From Opitutales bacterium (lineage in GTDB: Bacteria > Verrucomicrobiota > Verrucomicrobiia > Opitutales > Oceanipulchritudinaceae), in the NCBI GenBank assembly GCA_016932335.1, contig JAFGCZ010000001.1, positions 237,714 to 301,713 of the forward strand: 64,000 nucleotides of DNA. The letters are read 5' to 3'. The position numbers and the translations under genes are program-made. Shown piece after piece: positions 36,405 through 46,078 of this stretch. Under the pieces are notes generated by a model, which made no database searches, was not told the origin of the DNA, and saw nothing but the letters and a program-made list of their open reading frames with translations. Each line of letters starts with the position of its first letter. The first letter of the stretch is position 1.

Positions 36405-37862
36405 TCAATCGGTGCTTGTCTCTGTCTGTTGGGGGAGTCCAAAATGTTGCAGGCAGAGTCTCCAGCGATCTGTTAATGAGGCTGTCTGTAAAGTCGTCGG
36501 GCATTCCCATGTGAGGTTCAGTTCGCCGATTTTCTCGCTTTGATTTCTTATCCCGATACGCTGGCGGGCTTTTGACTTTTTCGCCTCAACCAGTGCATCG
36601 GGGGTGTTTTCTGCAACCATGAATATCTCCGGGAATTGTTCCGAAAGTGATTTGATGTATTTATCGTAGGCAGCCTTTTCCCGTGGAATGGTCAACGTGG
36701 CGTCAGACGAAGACGTGTTTTTACAGGCTTCCAATACCTCGGCATATCCCAGCAGGGTTACATGGAGGTCGGGCCTTGCCTGGCGCATTTCCGAAACCAC
36801 CGGCATCATTGCTTCAGCTGCTTGAGTGGTCTCGGGAAGTCTTAAAAACAGTGTCAACTTACGTGGCAGTTCTTTTAAACCGCGTAAACGGAGCGCCTCT
36901 TCTATGGCCATTTTTTTGTGCTCGAGATTAAACAGCTTTTCCGGTGCCCGCTGTGCTTTCCAGCGGTTGTGAGCCCAAAACCAGTCAACGATTTCCTCTT
37001 CGTGGGATTTCAGGTGTTCTTCAAAGGCGAATTGCAGGTAGGCTGTCTTTTCTTTTACGTCCTCAATTTCCGGCAGTAAATAGTAGGAGAGTTCTGCTTT
37101 GCGAAAACCAAGCCGCTTAAAATAGAGCAGTGCCATGCGGGCATTGTACTTTTTTGAAAGCAGCGCAGGCAGTTCTGTTGCGGAGACAATGCGATCGAAA
37201 AAGAGGGTGTAGGTTCCAACATCTCCGGCGTTTTGATCAAAAAGAATGCCGATCCAGTGCTTGTTTTTGAGATACTCGCCGCTTTGTAACAGACCTTCTT
37301 TTCGGGACAGCATGGTTACATAACGCCCGCGGACTTGTTTGATGAATTCATCCAAAGGTTTGTAGTCCAAGGGGCGGTAGAAGACACCCATTGGAGGGAT
37401 TTCAAATTTGAGTGCCTTGTATGGGCCGTACTCCGTCAGTGTGGTGTGTGGGGAGAGAACGATGGTTCCTCTCTCTTTTCGCATTTCGCTGAGCAGCTTA
37501 AGGCTCTCTGGATCCACATGAATACGTTTATGCAGCGCCCTGTCAGACATATAGGACATTCCGAAGGGCAGGAGGAACATCTCGAACATGCGGGTAAGGT
37601 TCTCTTTGGCAGTGGCCTTTACCCAGGAGACGGGTTTTTCCGGAAATGCGTGGTGCAGATTGGTGCACACGAGATGGCCTCTTTTGCTCCCGTAGTAGGC
37701 GATTCTTCCGAGGAGAACGCAGAAGGCTCTCAGTATAAAGTCAGGCGTTTTGGAAATGATCCAAGCCAGAATGCGAATAAATAAAATCATAGCAGCAGTG
37801 GTGCCCCCATTTCTAAGAGCCTTGTTTTGGTGTTGGCAAGCAATTGTACCTGCTTCAGGCAT
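36405..37862 (-). CDS. LpxL/HtrB-type acyltransferase fused to a C-terminal glycosyltransferase-like domain
   Basis: The 485-residue protein has a membrane-associated LpxL-type domain (about 25-320) with the catalytic SPHTTLTEYG (HX4E, His139 and Glu144), GVFYRPLDYKPLDEFI and GILFDQNAG; these enzymes add a secondary acyl chain to lipid A. About 160 further residues (330-485), starting RKLTLFLRLPETTQAAEAMM and including HVTLLGYAEVLEAC, resemble the N-terminal Rossmann half of GT9 heptosyltransferases; the nucleotide-sugar half is missing. The ATG at 37862 has AAGGAAGG just upstream; Met25 is a possible later start. It leads a unit with the MsbA-like gene. Confidence 0.82.
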   Translation of the reverse strand: MPEAGTIACQHQNKALRNGGTTAAMILFIRILAWIISKTPDFILRAFCVLLGRIAYYGSKRGHLVCTNLHHAFPEKPVSWVKATAKENLTRMFEMFLLPFGMSYMSDRALHKRIHVDPESLKLLSEMRKERGTIVLSPHTTLTEYGPYKALKFEIPPMGVFYRPLDYKPLDEFIKQVRGRYVTMLSRKEGLLQSGEYLKNKHWIGILFDQNAGDVGTYTLFFDRIVSATELPALLSKKYNARMALLYFKRLGFRKAELSYYLLPEIEDVKEKTAYLQFAFEEHLKSHEEEIVDWFWAHNRWKAQRAPEKLFNLEHKKMAIEEALRLRGLKELPRKLTLFLRLPETTQAAEAMMPVVSEMRQARPDLHVTLLGYAEVLEACKNTSSSDATLTIPREKAAYDKYIKSLSEQFPEIFMVAENTPDALVEAKKSKARQRIGIRNQSEKIGELNLTWECPTTLQTASLTDRWRLCLQHFGLPQQTETSTD

Positions 37863-37945
37863 TGACCTTCCTTTATCTTCGCTTTTATGCTTTGCTTTTT
37901 AGCACTGTTTTCCGATAAACAATGCGCTTACCTGCGTGATTCAAA

Positions 37946-38716
37946 ATGGCTGAATTCTCCAATACCTACGTTACTGAACCGGGAAAGCAGACGTGGCTTT
38001 CCAAACTGATGCCTACGCCTTTTTTCTACATGGATATGGCCAATCTGGTCTGTTCATCCGGACTGTTTGCCAAGTGGCACGACTACAACGACGAACGCTG
38101 GTTGGCTGATTCGTTCAAGGCGCTGCGGGTTCTCGAGCGTTCCGGAGTGCAGATTCATGTGGAGAACATCGATGTTGTCCGCAATCTGGAAGGTCCGGTG
38201 GTTTATATCGGGAATCATATGAGCACGCTGGAGACGTTCCTCTTGCCGGCGTTCATCCGGTCATTCCAACCCGTTACTTATGTTATCAAGCAAAGCCTGG
38301 TGGAGTATCCTATTTTTAAGCATGTGATGCGTTCCCGAAACCCCATTGTTGTCGGTCGGGATAATCCCAAGGCGGATTTGATTAAGGTGATGAAAGAAGG
38401 GCAGGAACGTATTGCTTCGGGTATCTCCGTGATTGTTTTTCCACAAACTACCCGTGCACTAACTTTTGACCGTTCCCAGTTTAATTCTATTGGAGTCAAG
38501 CTGGCCAAGAAAGCTGGCGTAAAAGTGGTTCCGCTGGCATTGAAAACAGATGCCTGGAGTCCGGGAAAGTGGCATAAAGATTATGGCCCGATTTACGCAG
38601 ACCGCCCTGTGCATGTTCGCTTTGGGCAAGCCATGGAGGTGGTCGGAAGCGGCAAAGAAACCCATGAGGCCATTGGTGATTTTATTGAGCAGTCCCTGGC
38701 TGAGTGGACGTTGTGA
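37946..38716 (+). CDS. plsC: lysophospholipid (1-acylglycerol-3-phosphate) acyltransferase family
   Basis: The 256-residue protein has the PlsC motifs in variant form: NHMSTLE in place of NHxSxxD (motif I) and FPQTTR in place of FPEGTR (motif III), followed by FNSIGVKLAKKAGVKVVPLALKTD. The changes define a recognised subgroup; acyl transfer to lysophosphatidic acid is likely but another acceptor is possible. It sits between the lipid A genes and serS and diverges from the LpxL-type gene. Confidence 0.8.
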   Translation: MAEFSNTYVTEPGKQTWLSKLMPTPFFYMDMANLVCSSGLFAKWHDYNDERWLADSFKALRVLERSGVQIHVENIDVVRNLEGPVVYIGNHMSTLETFLLPAFIRSFQPVTYVIKQSLVEYPIFKHVMRSRNPIVVGRDNPKADLIKVMKEGQERIASGISVIVFPQTTRALTFDRSQFNSIGVKLAKKAGVKVVPLALKTDAWSPGKWHKDYGPIYADRPVHVRFGQAMEVVGSGKETHEAIGDFIEQSLAEWTL

Positions 38717-38785
38717 GGCGACAAAATGCCTTGCTATTCAACCACAATCCTTTAGGGCTAATAACCTTATTTACTAAGCAAAACT

Positions 38786-40051
38786 ATGTTGGACCTTAAG
38801 TTTTTCCGTGAGAACCCTGATGTGGTTCGTGAAGCCATTGCCAAGAAGAAGTTCGATTGCGATATCGAAGCCATTCTTGAGCTGGATACCCGGCGTCGTG
38901 CCGCCGTGACCGAGGCCGAGGCACTCCGTTCCCAACAGAAGGCCGCCAATAATGAAATGGCCGAGCTTCCCAAGGGTTCTCCCGAGTTTCTGGCAAAGGT
39001 TAAGGAAATGAAGGAGCTTTCCTCCAAAGTGAAAGACCTGATGGCTCAGCAGGATGAGGCCGATGCAGCCTTTAAAGCCGCATTCTTGACGATTCCCAAT
39101 ATGCCTCACGAGTCGGTTCCCTTTGGCAAAACCGAAGAGGAAAACGTAGTGTTCAAAACATGGGGCAGCACCGACAGTATTTCTGCTTATGCCAAACCCC
39201 ACTATGATATTTCCTGGTTCCCTGTTCTTGTGGACTTAGCCCGTGGAACCAAGGTGACCGGTTCAGGCTTCCCCTTCTTTATGGGAGATGTGGCCCGTTT
39301 GGTTCGCTCATTGCTTCAATTTTTTCTCGATGAAAACACTGCAGCCGGTTATGTAGAGGTCATGCCTCCTATTCTGGTTAATCCGGAAAGTGCGACTGCA
39401 GTTGGGCAGTTGCCGGACAAAGAAGGAATGATGTATTATTGTGGTCAGGACAATTACTACCTGATTCCCACTGCAGAAACCTCTGTAACCAATCTCTACC
39501 GAGACGAAATTTTGGAAATGTCGCAGCTTCCCTTGAAGCACACGGCCTATACGCCCTGTTTCCGCCGCGAAGCCGGCAGTTATGGCAAAGAGGTTCGTGG
39601 GCTCAACCGCGTGCACCAGTTCGATAAAGTTGAGCTACTCAAATGGGTTCACCCGGGGAATAGCTTTGCTGAGCTGGATTCTCTACGCGAGCATGCTGAA
39701 TCTCTTCTGGAAAAACTGGGATTGCACTACCGCACACTGCTGATGTGCACAGGAGATATTGGTTTCCCTCATGCCAAGCAGTTTGACCTTGAGGTCTTTG
39801 CCGGCGGTCAGAAGCGTTGGCTGGAAGTTTCCAGTTGTTCCTGTTTTACCGATTTCCAGGCCCGTCGTGCCAACATTCGCTTCCGCAACGAAGAAGGAAA
39901 ACTGGAGCACGTGCACACCATCAATGGAAGTGGCTTGGCTATTCCGCGTGTGTTGGCGGCCATTCTTGAAAATAACCTTACGGAAGATAACCGTGTGCGA
40001 GTTCCCGAGGTGCTGCAGGAGCGCGTCGGCAAAGAATATATCGGCGGTTAA
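38786..40051 (+). CDS. serS: seryl-tRNA synthetase
   Basis: The 421-residue class II synthetase starts MLDLKFFRENPDVVREAI, has the long antiparallel coiled-coil arm (about 28-100) that contacts the tRNA-Ser variable arm, the class II motif 2 FRREAGSYGKEVRGLNRVHQF-like segment and motif 3 NGSGLAIPRVLAAILE. It charges serine, including the tRNA-Ser at 33.3 kb. It is 7 bases upstream of tilS and probably cotranscribed with tilS-ftsH. Confidence 0.96.
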   Translation: MLDLKFFRENPDVVREAIAKKKFDCDIEAILELDTRRRAAVTEAEALRSQQKAANNEMAELPKGSPEFLAKVKEMKELSSKVKDLMAQQDEADAAFKAAFLTIPNMPHESVPFGKTEEENVVFKTWGSTDSISAYAKPHYDISWFPVLVDLARGTKVTGSGFPFFMGDVARLVRSLLQFFLDENTAAGYVEVMPPILVNPESATAVGQLPDKEGMMYYCGQDNYYLIPTAETSVTNLYRDEILEMSQLPLKHTAYTPCFRREAGSYGKEVRGLNRVHQFDKVELLKWVHPGNSFAELDSLREHAESLLEKLGLHYRTLLMCTGDIGFPHAKQFDLEVFAGGQKRWLEVSSCSCFTDFQARRANIRFRNEEGKLEHVHTINGSGLAIPRVLAAILENNLTEDNRVRVPEVLQERVGKEYIGG

Positions 40052-40058
40052 CGCTTGT

Positions 40059-41507
40059 TTGAGTGAGGTTAGGCACAACTGGGCATCTATAGCCGAGTCA
40101 TTGGCTCGCGAGGTTCCCTTGCAGGCGCTTCACTCAAAAACAGTTGATTTTATGAACAATCACCCGGGAGAAAATACTCCCCGGGTGATTGCTGTTTCCG
40201 GAGGGGCCGATTCGGTTGCCTTATTGCTTTTATTGTGGGCTCATTTTCCTGCGCACCGCCCCTACATGTTTGTGGCGCATTTTAATCACCGCTTAAGGCC
40301 TGATGCAGACGATGGAGAAAGCGCCTATGTGTCAGATTTGGCTCAAGGACTGGGCTTGCCTTTTATTTCCGGCGAGTGGGAATGTTCTCACGGTGCTTCG
40401 GTAACAGAAGAGGCGGCAAGGGATGCCCGCTACGCGTTTCTTTTGAATTGTTTTTCGGGACAACAGGCAATATGGATTTTTACCGGACATCACCGGCGCG
40501 ATGTTGCAGAAACACTGCTCATGCGTGCGGGGCGGGGGAGTTCTCCAGAAAGTCTTGCTGCTCCCAAGGCTGTGCAGTTGTTTTCCGATGGGCATATACG
40601 CCTGCGACCTCTCCTGACTCTCGATCCTGATTTCCTGAAAAATTGTCTGGAGCGTAGTGGGGTAAGCTGGTGCGAGGATGCATCCAACCACACATTGCAG
40701 TATACCCGAAATCGTATTCGTCATCAGGTAATGCCTCTTTTGGACGAAATCCTTGGTCGTTCGTTTGAGCAGGGGGGGGTGAGAACGCACGAGCTGCTTC
40801 AGGAAGTGGATGATTATCTTTGTGAGTGGTTAATGCAGGCTGACGTCAGAAGCTTTATCGAATCCGATACGCTTCATATGAATGAGTTGTCTGTCTATCA
40901 CAGATTTTTACGCCGGCGTATTTTTCGGGAGTGGATGCAATTTAATGAGGCCGGCAATCTGCTCTCGGCAAAGGCAGAAGATTGGTTTTTGCAGGAAGGC
41001 GCACACGGGAGTTTTACTCTAGGGCCTTCCTGTGTTTTGCAGAAGCAGAATGGAAATGTTTATTTGGAGAGGGAGCCTTCTGAATATGTATATGTTCCTT
41101 TTGCGTTGTCCATTCCACTCGTTTGTTCTGTTTTTTTTCCCAATGGTACGGCTTTTTATAGTGAGCTCGTTCCTGTTGATGATGCACTTATGGCCTATTT
41201 GAGGTCGGGGCAAAGCGATCCAGCTGTTGAGGCTTGGCTTGCCTGTGATGCAGATACGGTTCTTTTTCTGCGCAATCGCAGAGAGGGAGACTCTTATTCG
41301 CCGATGGGTTCAGGTGCTTCTGTTTTACTGCAAAATGCGTTTATAAACCGTAAGATTCCGGCAGGGGAACGAAACAGCTTGCCGGTTGTCTGTATTGGTT
41401 CTCGTATCGCCTGGGTTCCCGGGTTGATTCCTCATGAGCTTTTTAAACTTAAATCAGGATGCAAGTTGGCTCTAAAGTTGACTTACATGCCTATTTTGAC
41501 ACGGTAG
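40059..41507 (+). CDS. tilS: tRNA(Ile)-lysidine synthase
   Basis: The product (482 residues from the TTG at 40059) has the PP-loop SGGADSVALLLLLW and HFNHRLRPDADDGE, GHHRRDVAETLLMR and YTRNRIRHQVMP, plus the C-terminal TilS domain (LRNRREGDSYSPMG). It converts C34 of tRNA-Ile(CAU) to lysidine so that AUA is read as Ile. The N-terminal helix (WASIAESLAREVPLQAL) is typical of related TilS proteins, so the TTG just after serS is preferred; the first ATG is 40152. The open frame extending further into serS is not used. ftsH follows after 13 bases, a common arrangement. Confidence 0.9.
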   Translation: MSEVRHNWASIAESLAREVPLQALHSKTVDFMNNHPGENTPRVIAVSGGADSVALLLLLWAHFPAHRPYMFVAHFNHRLRPDADDGESAYVSDLAQGLGLPFISGEWECSHGASVTEEAARDARYAFLLNCFSGQQAIWIFTGHHRRDVAETLLMRAGRGSSPESLAAPKAVQLFSDGHIRLRPLLTLDPDFLKNCLERSGVSWCEDASNHTLQYTRNRIRHQVMPLLDEILGRSFEQGGVRTHELLQEVDDYLCEWLMQADVRSFIESDTLHMNELSVYHRFLRRRIFREWMQFNEAGNLLSAKAEDWFLQEGAHGSFTLGPSCVLQKQNGNVYLEREPSEYVYVPFALSIPLVCSVFFPNGTAFYSELVPVDDALMAYLRSGQSDPAVEAWLACDADTVLFLRNRREGDSYSPMGSGASVLLQNAFINRKIPAGERNSLPVVCIGSRIAWVPGLIPHELFKLKSGCKLALKLTYMPILTR

Positions 41508-41520
41508 GGAATAGTATCCT

Positions 41521-43593
41521 ATGTCAGATAATTCACCAAATCGTAATAAGCCCCTGAAATCAATTGGGGATCCTGAGAAAATGCAGCAACCCAAGGTATG
41601 GTTTATCTGGTTAGCTATCGGTGCTGCGATGATTTTTCTATTCCTTCTAACCAATCCAAATCAGGAAGAGCCGCTTAAGTGGACGATCCAACAGGTTGTG
41701 GATAATGCAGCTGATGGTCAGGTCGTTTCAGGTATTATTAAAACTGATTCTACCGGCGGGCGTAACTGGACGATTATCCGTGGTAAACTCAAGGAAGAAT
41801 ACGCGATAGGAGGCAAAACACATTTTGAGGCGGAGGGTCGCCTGACTGAGAGTCGGCTTGAAACACTCCAGAAAATGAATGTGTTTAAAGAAGAACCGGA
41901 AAGCACCGCAACCCGCGATTTTCTCTACACATTGTTGCCCTTGGTCTTGGTGGTTGCCGTGCTTTATTTCCTTTTCGTACGCCAGTTGAGGATGGCCGGA
42001 AAGGGTGCGATGAGCTTTGGAAAATCCAGAGCTAAGATGCTGACCCGTGACCGCGAAAAAGTAACATTCAAAGATGTTGCCGGTTGTGAGGAAGCTAAGG
42101 AAGAAATTAAGGAAGTGGTTGATTTTCTTAAAGATCCTAAGAAATTTCAAAAAATCGGTGGCCGTATTCCCAAGGGGTGTCTTTTGGTGGGGCCTCCGGG
42201 AACCGGTAAAACATTGATCGCCCGTGCTGTTGCTGGTGAAGCGGATGTCCCCTTCTTTTCGATTTCTGGCTCCGACTTCGTGGAAATGTTTGTCGGCGTT
42301 GGTGCTGCACGCGTTCGCGATATGTTTGAGCAGGGCCGCAAAAATGCGCCCTGTATTGTCTTTATTGATGAAATTGATGCAGTAGGTCGCCAGCGTGGTG
42401 CTGGTCTTGGTGGAGGGAATGACGAACGCGAGCAAACCCTTAACTCGTTACTGGTTGAGATGGATGGATTTGACGGTCACGAAGGGGTCATTATTATGGC
42501 CGCAACCAACCGTCCCGATGTGCTCGATAGCGCTTTGTTGCGTCCCGGACGTTTTGACCGGCAAGTTATCATAGACCTTCCCGATATTAAAGGGCGTGAG
42601 GAGATTCTCAAGGTGCACGCTAAAAAGATCCGTCTGAGTGAAAAAGTGGATCTGCGCGTCATTGCAGGGAATACCTCAGGTTTTGCCGGTGCCGACTTAG
42701 CCAACCTGCTCAACGAGGGGGCATTGCATGCCGCCCGTTACGGCAAGGAGGAAGTTGAAATGATCGATATTGAAGAAGCCCGCGACAAGATTTCTTTCGG
42801 CCGCGAGCGACGGACTATTATGGATGATGAGGATCGTAAGATTATTGCTTACCATGAAGCCGGACATGCGGTGTTGGGGGCTGTCTTAAGGAACCCGAAA
42901 TTGCCGATACACAAGGTGACGATCATTCCGCGTGGGCGTGCTTTGGGAATGGCTATGTATACTCCCAAGAAGGACATTATCCTGGAAACCAAGAAGTGCA
43001 TGCTTGATAATATCTGTATGACGATGGGGGGACGTGTTGCCGAAGAATTAATGTTCGGAGATGTCACCAATGGAGCTTCTGGAGATATTGAGCAGGCAAC
43101 CAGAACCGCACGGCGTATGGTTTGTGAATTTGGAATGAGTGACTTGGGGATGATTGCCTTGGGCACGAACAAAGACCACATTTTCCTTGGGCGTGAATAT
43201 GCTCGTGAGCAAAATTTCAGTGAGGAAACGGCCCGCAAAGTGGATGCCGAGATTTCCCGTATCATTGATGCTGAATATAAACGTGCCTACGAAATCATTA
43301 CGGAAAACCGTAAAGAGTGGGTGAATATTGCTGAAATGTTGCTTGAGCACGAAACCATCGAAGGAAAGCATGTCTACGAGATTCTTGAACACGGACATGC
43401 TGTTTCTGCTATTGTTAAACAACGCTCGCCGAAGGATGTTGCAGAAGAGACTGAGGGAGAGCCTGAGCAAGCGGATTCCGATCTTAGCCCCGATAAGGAT
43501 AACGCAGCGGTTGAAACTCCTGCTGCTGTAGATGAGGCAGTGCTGCCTTCTGAGCCGAAGAATGATGCTGGCAAGCCGGATCCGGTTGGCTGA
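41521..43593 (+). CDS. ftsH: ATP-dependent zinc metalloprotease FtsH
   Basis: The 690-residue protein has membrane helices at about 26-43 and 137-154 with a periplasmic loop between, then an AAA domain: Walker A GPPGTGKT near 224, Walker B IVFIDEID near 278, second region of homology [18 protein letters not shown]. The protease site HEAGH is near residue 445, with the third zinc ligand in the SGDIEQAT region. The C-terminus (after about 640) is acidic and variable. It degrades membrane proteins and unstable regulators. It is third in serS-tilS-ftsH and is closed by a strong terminator. Confidence 0.96.
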   Translation: MSDNSPNRNKPLKSIGDPEKMQQPKVWFIWLAIGAAMIFLFLLTNPNQEEPLKWTIQQVVDNAADGQVVSGIIKTDSTGGRNWTIIRGKLKEEYAIGGKTHFEAEGRLTESRLETLQKMNVFKEEPESTATRDFLYTLLPLVLVVAVLYFLFVRQLRMAGKGAMSFGKSRAKMLTRDREKVTFKDVAGCEEAKEEIKEVVDFLKDPKKFQKIGGRIPKGCLLVGPPGTGKTLIARAVAGEADVPFFSISGSDFVEMFVGVGAARVRDMFEQGRKNAPCIVFIDEIDAVGRQRGAGLGGGNDEREQTLNSLLVEMDGFDGHEGVIIMAATNRPDVLDSALLRPGRFDRQVIIDLPDIKGREEILKVHAKKIRLSEKVDLRVIAGNTSGFAGADLANLLNEGALHAARYGKEEVEMIDIEEARDKISFGRERRTIMDDEDRKIIAYHEAGHAVLGAVLRNPKLPIHKVTIIPRGRALGMAMYTPKKDIILETKKCMLDNICMTMGGRVAEELMFGDVTNGASGDIEQATRTARRMVCEFGMSDLGMIALGTNKDHIFLGREYAREQNFSEETARKVDAEISRIIDAEYKRAYEIITENRKEWVNIAEMLLEHETIEGKHVYEILEHGHAVSAIVKQRSPKDVAEETEGEPEQADSDLSPDKDNAAVETPAAVDEAVLPSEPKNDAGKPDPVG

Positions 43594-43615
43594 GTTTCAC
43601 GACATAACTCTTTAC

Positions 43616-43642
43616 AAGGCCCTGCTGTGCAGGGCCTTTTTT
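43616..43642 (+). terminator. terminator of ftsH
   Basis: AAGGCCCTGC (43616-43625) and GCAGGGCCTT (43629-43638), loop TGT, ending in six T. Confidence 0.93.
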
Positions 43643-43650
43643 ATCTCTGG

Positions 43651-43680
43651 AAAAAAAAATCGAAGCAATGCTTCGATTTA
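43651..43680 (-). terminator. terminator of tRNA-Thr
   Basis: Inverted repeat AAATCGAAGCA/TGCTTCGATTT (43657-43667, 43669-43679); on the minus strand it runs into nine T. Confidence 0.85.
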
Positions 43681-43685
43681 AAAAA

Positions 43686-43761
43686 TGGAGCCACCCATCG
43701 GACTTGAACCGACGACCTGCTCATTACGAGTGAGCCGCTCTACCAACTGAGCTAGGGTGGC
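43686..43761 (-). tRNA. tRNA-Thr (CGT)
   Basis: 76-base cloverleaf: acceptor GCCACCC/GGGTGGC, anticodon loop CTCGTAA (CGT), T-arm GGTTCAAGTCC, encoded CCA. Confidence 0.97.
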
Positions 43762-43775
43762 CAATGAAGAGCCAA

Positions 43776-43805
43776 TATTAAGGTTGTTCCGGGGCCTTGA
43801 AGCAA
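43776..43805 (-). promoter_or_regulatory. probable promoter of tRNA-Thr
   Basis: On the minus strand TTGCTT (43805-43800), 18-base spacer and TTAATA (43781-43776), 14 bases before the tRNA 5' end. Confidence 0.45.
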
Positions 43806-43833
43806 GTTCTTTTTGTCGTGGATCTGTTGAAAA

Positions 43834-43868
43834 GCAAAAGTGGCTGCATCGGAATAATGCAGCCACTT
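43834..43868 (-). terminator. terminator of the LysE/TrpF-like unit
   Basis: A 12-base perfect stem, AAGTGGCTGCAT (43838-43849) and ATGCAGCCACTT (43857-43868), followed on the minus strand by TTTTGCTTTT. It lies about 100 bases past the TrpF-like stop. Confidence 0.8.
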
Positions 43869-43967
43869 GAAAAATAACGGTGGAATATATTGTGAACTGG
43901 CTTCCAGTATACCTCTTTGATGGGCTTTTTGCTATGCTGTAAACTACGCTTCTTTGTCGGAATAAAC

Positions 43968-44672
43968 CTACATTTGACTCTGTGGAAATTGCGTATGCTT
44001 TTTCAGTGCTTTTCGGGCCTCTTCAACAAACAGCTTCACTTTATCGGCATCTTTGCGCAAATCTCTGCCTTCAACGCCTGTATGGGTATCCACTGCCGCC
44101 GGTTTTACCTGAGCAATGGCCGTTGCCACATTTTCCGGTGTCAGGCCTCCCGCCAAAATTACCGGTTTAGTGCTGTATGCCACCAGTTCTCTGCTGATGG
44201 ACCAATCGTGGGTTAATCCGGTGGCCCCATCGGCTCCGTTTTGCGGGTTGTGGCTGTCGAGAATAAAGGCATCCACGTACGGCGCCTGCATCGCGATCTC
44301 ATCCTTTAGCGGATCTATTGACGCGAGATCTGCTCGAACGATGATGCTCTTGATGATGGTGAGATCAGGCGCGTTTTCTCTAAGCCAATGTAATTCCGAA
44401 AGCGCAATGAGCCCGTGCAGTTGAATGTTTGGACATTCCATAAATTGACAGAGTTCAATGACCTCGGAAGCTTTTTTCTGATAGGTAATGAGAACGGATG
44501 GGATGCCGATTTGGGAGATAACCGTTTTTGCTTTAGATTCTGTCAGGTCAACACTGTTGACGGGAAGCCGAAGGGGGAACCCGAGAAAATCAGCTCCGGC
44601 TTCTTTCACCAGGTTTGCTTCATCCAGATCATGGATGCCCGCTATTTGTACACTACCTTCGATTGATATCAT
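43968..44672 (-). CDS. TrpF-like (phosphoribosylanthranilate isomerase family) protein lacking the catalytic cysteine
   Basis: The 234-residue product has a TrpF-type TIM barrel: VQIAGIHDLDEANLVKEAGADFLGF at the start, VQLHG-like NIQLHGL, the acidic region FILDSHNPQNGADGATGL with the expected Asp, ILAGGLTPENVATAI and the phosphate-binding DTHTGVEGRD. The catalytic Cys of the KICG motif is Ala11 here (QIAG), so ordinary isomerase activity is doubtful. Similar proteins form a separate branch of the family with no firm function. Its ATG overlaps the LysE stop (ATGA), so the two are translationally coupled. No trp gene is in the window. Confidence 0.78.
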   Translation of the reverse strand: MISIEGSVQIAGIHDLDEANLVKEAGADFLGFPLRLPVNSVDLTESKAKTVISQIGIPSVLITYQKKASEVIELCQFMECPNIQLHGLIALSELHWLRENAPDLTIIKSIIVRADLASIDPLKDEIAMQAPYVDAFILDSHNPQNGADGATGLTHDWSISRELVAYSTKPVILAGGLTPENVATAIAQVKPAAVDTHTGVEGRDLRKDADKVKLFVEEARKALKKHTQFPQSQM

Positions 44673-45268
44673 CCGAATATAATCCCTATGGCCAAAAGAA
44701 TGAGCACTGCGCCCATGGTACGGTTTAACCAGAACTGCCACCTCTCCAGCCGATTTCTGATGTTTTTGTGTGTTACAGTAAAGGATAGGAAGCTGAACCA
44801 GAGAAAATTCATAAGAAGCATTTCCGCACAGCAGATCAACTGAATGTAGAAGGGGATTTCCGGTGTTAGCAATACCGCGAAAAGGCTCCAGAAGAAGAGG
44901 GTGCACTTGGGGTTCAACAGATTGCAGAGGAACCCCTCGCGAATGCTGTTTGTATTCTTGCTGCTTATACTCTGTTTTGCCTGGTTCTGTTTCTCCTGAA
45001 TAAAGGAGGTAACTCCAAGGTAGCAGAGGTAAATACCGCAAATGCATTTCAGTGTGAAAAAGAGAACCGGCGTTGTTTTGATGATAACGGCCAAGCCCAG
45101 AAGGCAATAGCTGAGGTGAAAGAGAACTCCGAGCATAATGCCCAGAGAAGTGGCAACTCCTGCCTGTTTGCCTTTGTTGAGGGCATTGCGAATTACCAGA
45201 ACAAAGTCCGGGCCGGGGGAGGCAACGCCAAGGAAATGGATCAGTGCAACCGTAAAAATGAAATTCAT
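44669..45268 (-). CDS. LysE/RhtB-family amino acid exporter
   Basis: The 199-residue protein has six membrane helices and the family start HFLGVASPGPDFVLVIRNAL with GVATSLGIMLGVLFH, then CGIYLCYLGV and LCNLLNPKCTLFFWSLFA. Members export amino acids such as lysine, threonine or homoserine; substrate not readable. It is translationally coupled to the TrpF-like gene downstream, which suggests that the exported compound is handled by that enzyme-like protein. It diverges from the glucokinase gene. Confidence 0.87.
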   Translation of the reverse strand: MNFIFTVALIHFLGVASPGPDFVLVIRNALNKGKQAGVATSLGIMLGVLFHLSYCLLGLAVIIKTTPVLFFTLKCICGIYLCYLGVTSFIQEKQNQAKQSISSKNTNSIREGFLCNLLNPKCTLFFWSLFAVLLTPEIPFYIQLICCAEMLLMNFLWFSFLSFTVTHKNIRNRLERWQFWLNRTMGAVLILLAIGIIFG

Positions 45269-45343
45269 AAATGTTACTTTTTTAGTAAGCGTTTGGCTGA
45301 GATTGACAAGGGCTTAAGGAGTGCCCTTGATAAATAACCATCT

Positions 45344-46078
45344 ATGGATGTTCTGGGAATCGATATTGGAGGCTCTGGAATTAAAGGAGCCGTTGTTGAT
45401 GTAAGCAACGGTGTGCTGCTTGGTGAGCGTTACCGCGTAGCCACTCCAAAACCCTGCACGCGGGAGGCATTGGCCGAGGCTGTAGCTTCTGTGATCCGTT
45501 ACCATAATTGGTCGGGCCCTGTTGGTTGCGGTTATCCCGGTGTCGTGCATCGCGGAGTCCTGGCAACAGCGGCCAATTTGGATAAATCTCTGATCGGCAT
45601 GGATTTTCCGGAAGCGGTTCAAGCTGCCTGCGGAGTCAAACCCGTGATCGTCAACGATGCCGATGCCGCCGGTCTGGCGGAAATGGCTTCAGGCAGCGGT
45701 AAAGAGCTTAGAGGAACGGTGATTATGGTTACGATCGGTACGGGAATCGGAACGGCCCTCTTTTACAATGGTAAGCTTGTTCCAAATACTGAGTTGGGGC
45801 ATCTGGAATTGCATGGTGTGGATTCGGAGCGCTTAGCCTCGGAAACCGCCCGCAAAGAATCTGATTTGAGCTGGAAAAAGTGGGCCAAGAACCTAAGTGA
45901 CTACCTCAATTACCTCCATGCACTCTTTGCTCCCGAGATGATTATCCTCGGGGGGGGAGGTCTCAAGAAACAGGAGAAGTTTGTCGAATACCTCGATATC
46001 CAGTGCCCATATTGTTGGGCTAAGCACGGTAATTTGGCCGGTATTATTGGCGCTGCCGCTACCGGAATGCAGGCATAA
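45344..46078 (+). CDS. ppgK: polyphosphate glucokinase (ROK family)
   Basis: The 244-residue product starts with the phosphate-binding [16 protein letters not shown] and has the polyphosphate-glucokinase [14 protein letters not shown] segment, [11 protein letters not shown] and [11 protein letters not shown] with a substrate-binding glutamate/histidine pair ELGHLE, and LGGGGLKK near the end. It phosphorylates glucose with polyphosphate (and possibly ATP). It stands alone, between the divergent LysE gene and the AP2 gene. Confidence 0.87.
   Translation: MDVLGIDIGGSGIKGAVVDVSNGVLLGERYRVATPKPCTREALAEAVASVIRYHNWSGPVGCGYPGVVHRGVLATAANLDKSLIGMDFPEAVQAACGVKPVIVNDADAAGLAEMASGSGKELRGTVIMVTIGTGIGTALFYNGKLVPNTELGHLELHGVDSERLASETARKESDLSWKKWAKNLSDYLNYLHALFAPEMIILGGGGLKKQEKFVEYLDIQCPYCWAKHGNLAGIIGAAATGMQA

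Noticed and set aside
39759-40058. Extension of tilS back into serS
   Set aside because: It is the shifted frame of the conserved serS C-terminus; TilS homology begins after the serS stop.
44673-45107. Upstream extension making the TrpF-like protein 379 residues
   Set aside because: The extra N-terminal part is another frame of the LysE exporter gene; the family start and ATGA overlap place the true start at 44672.
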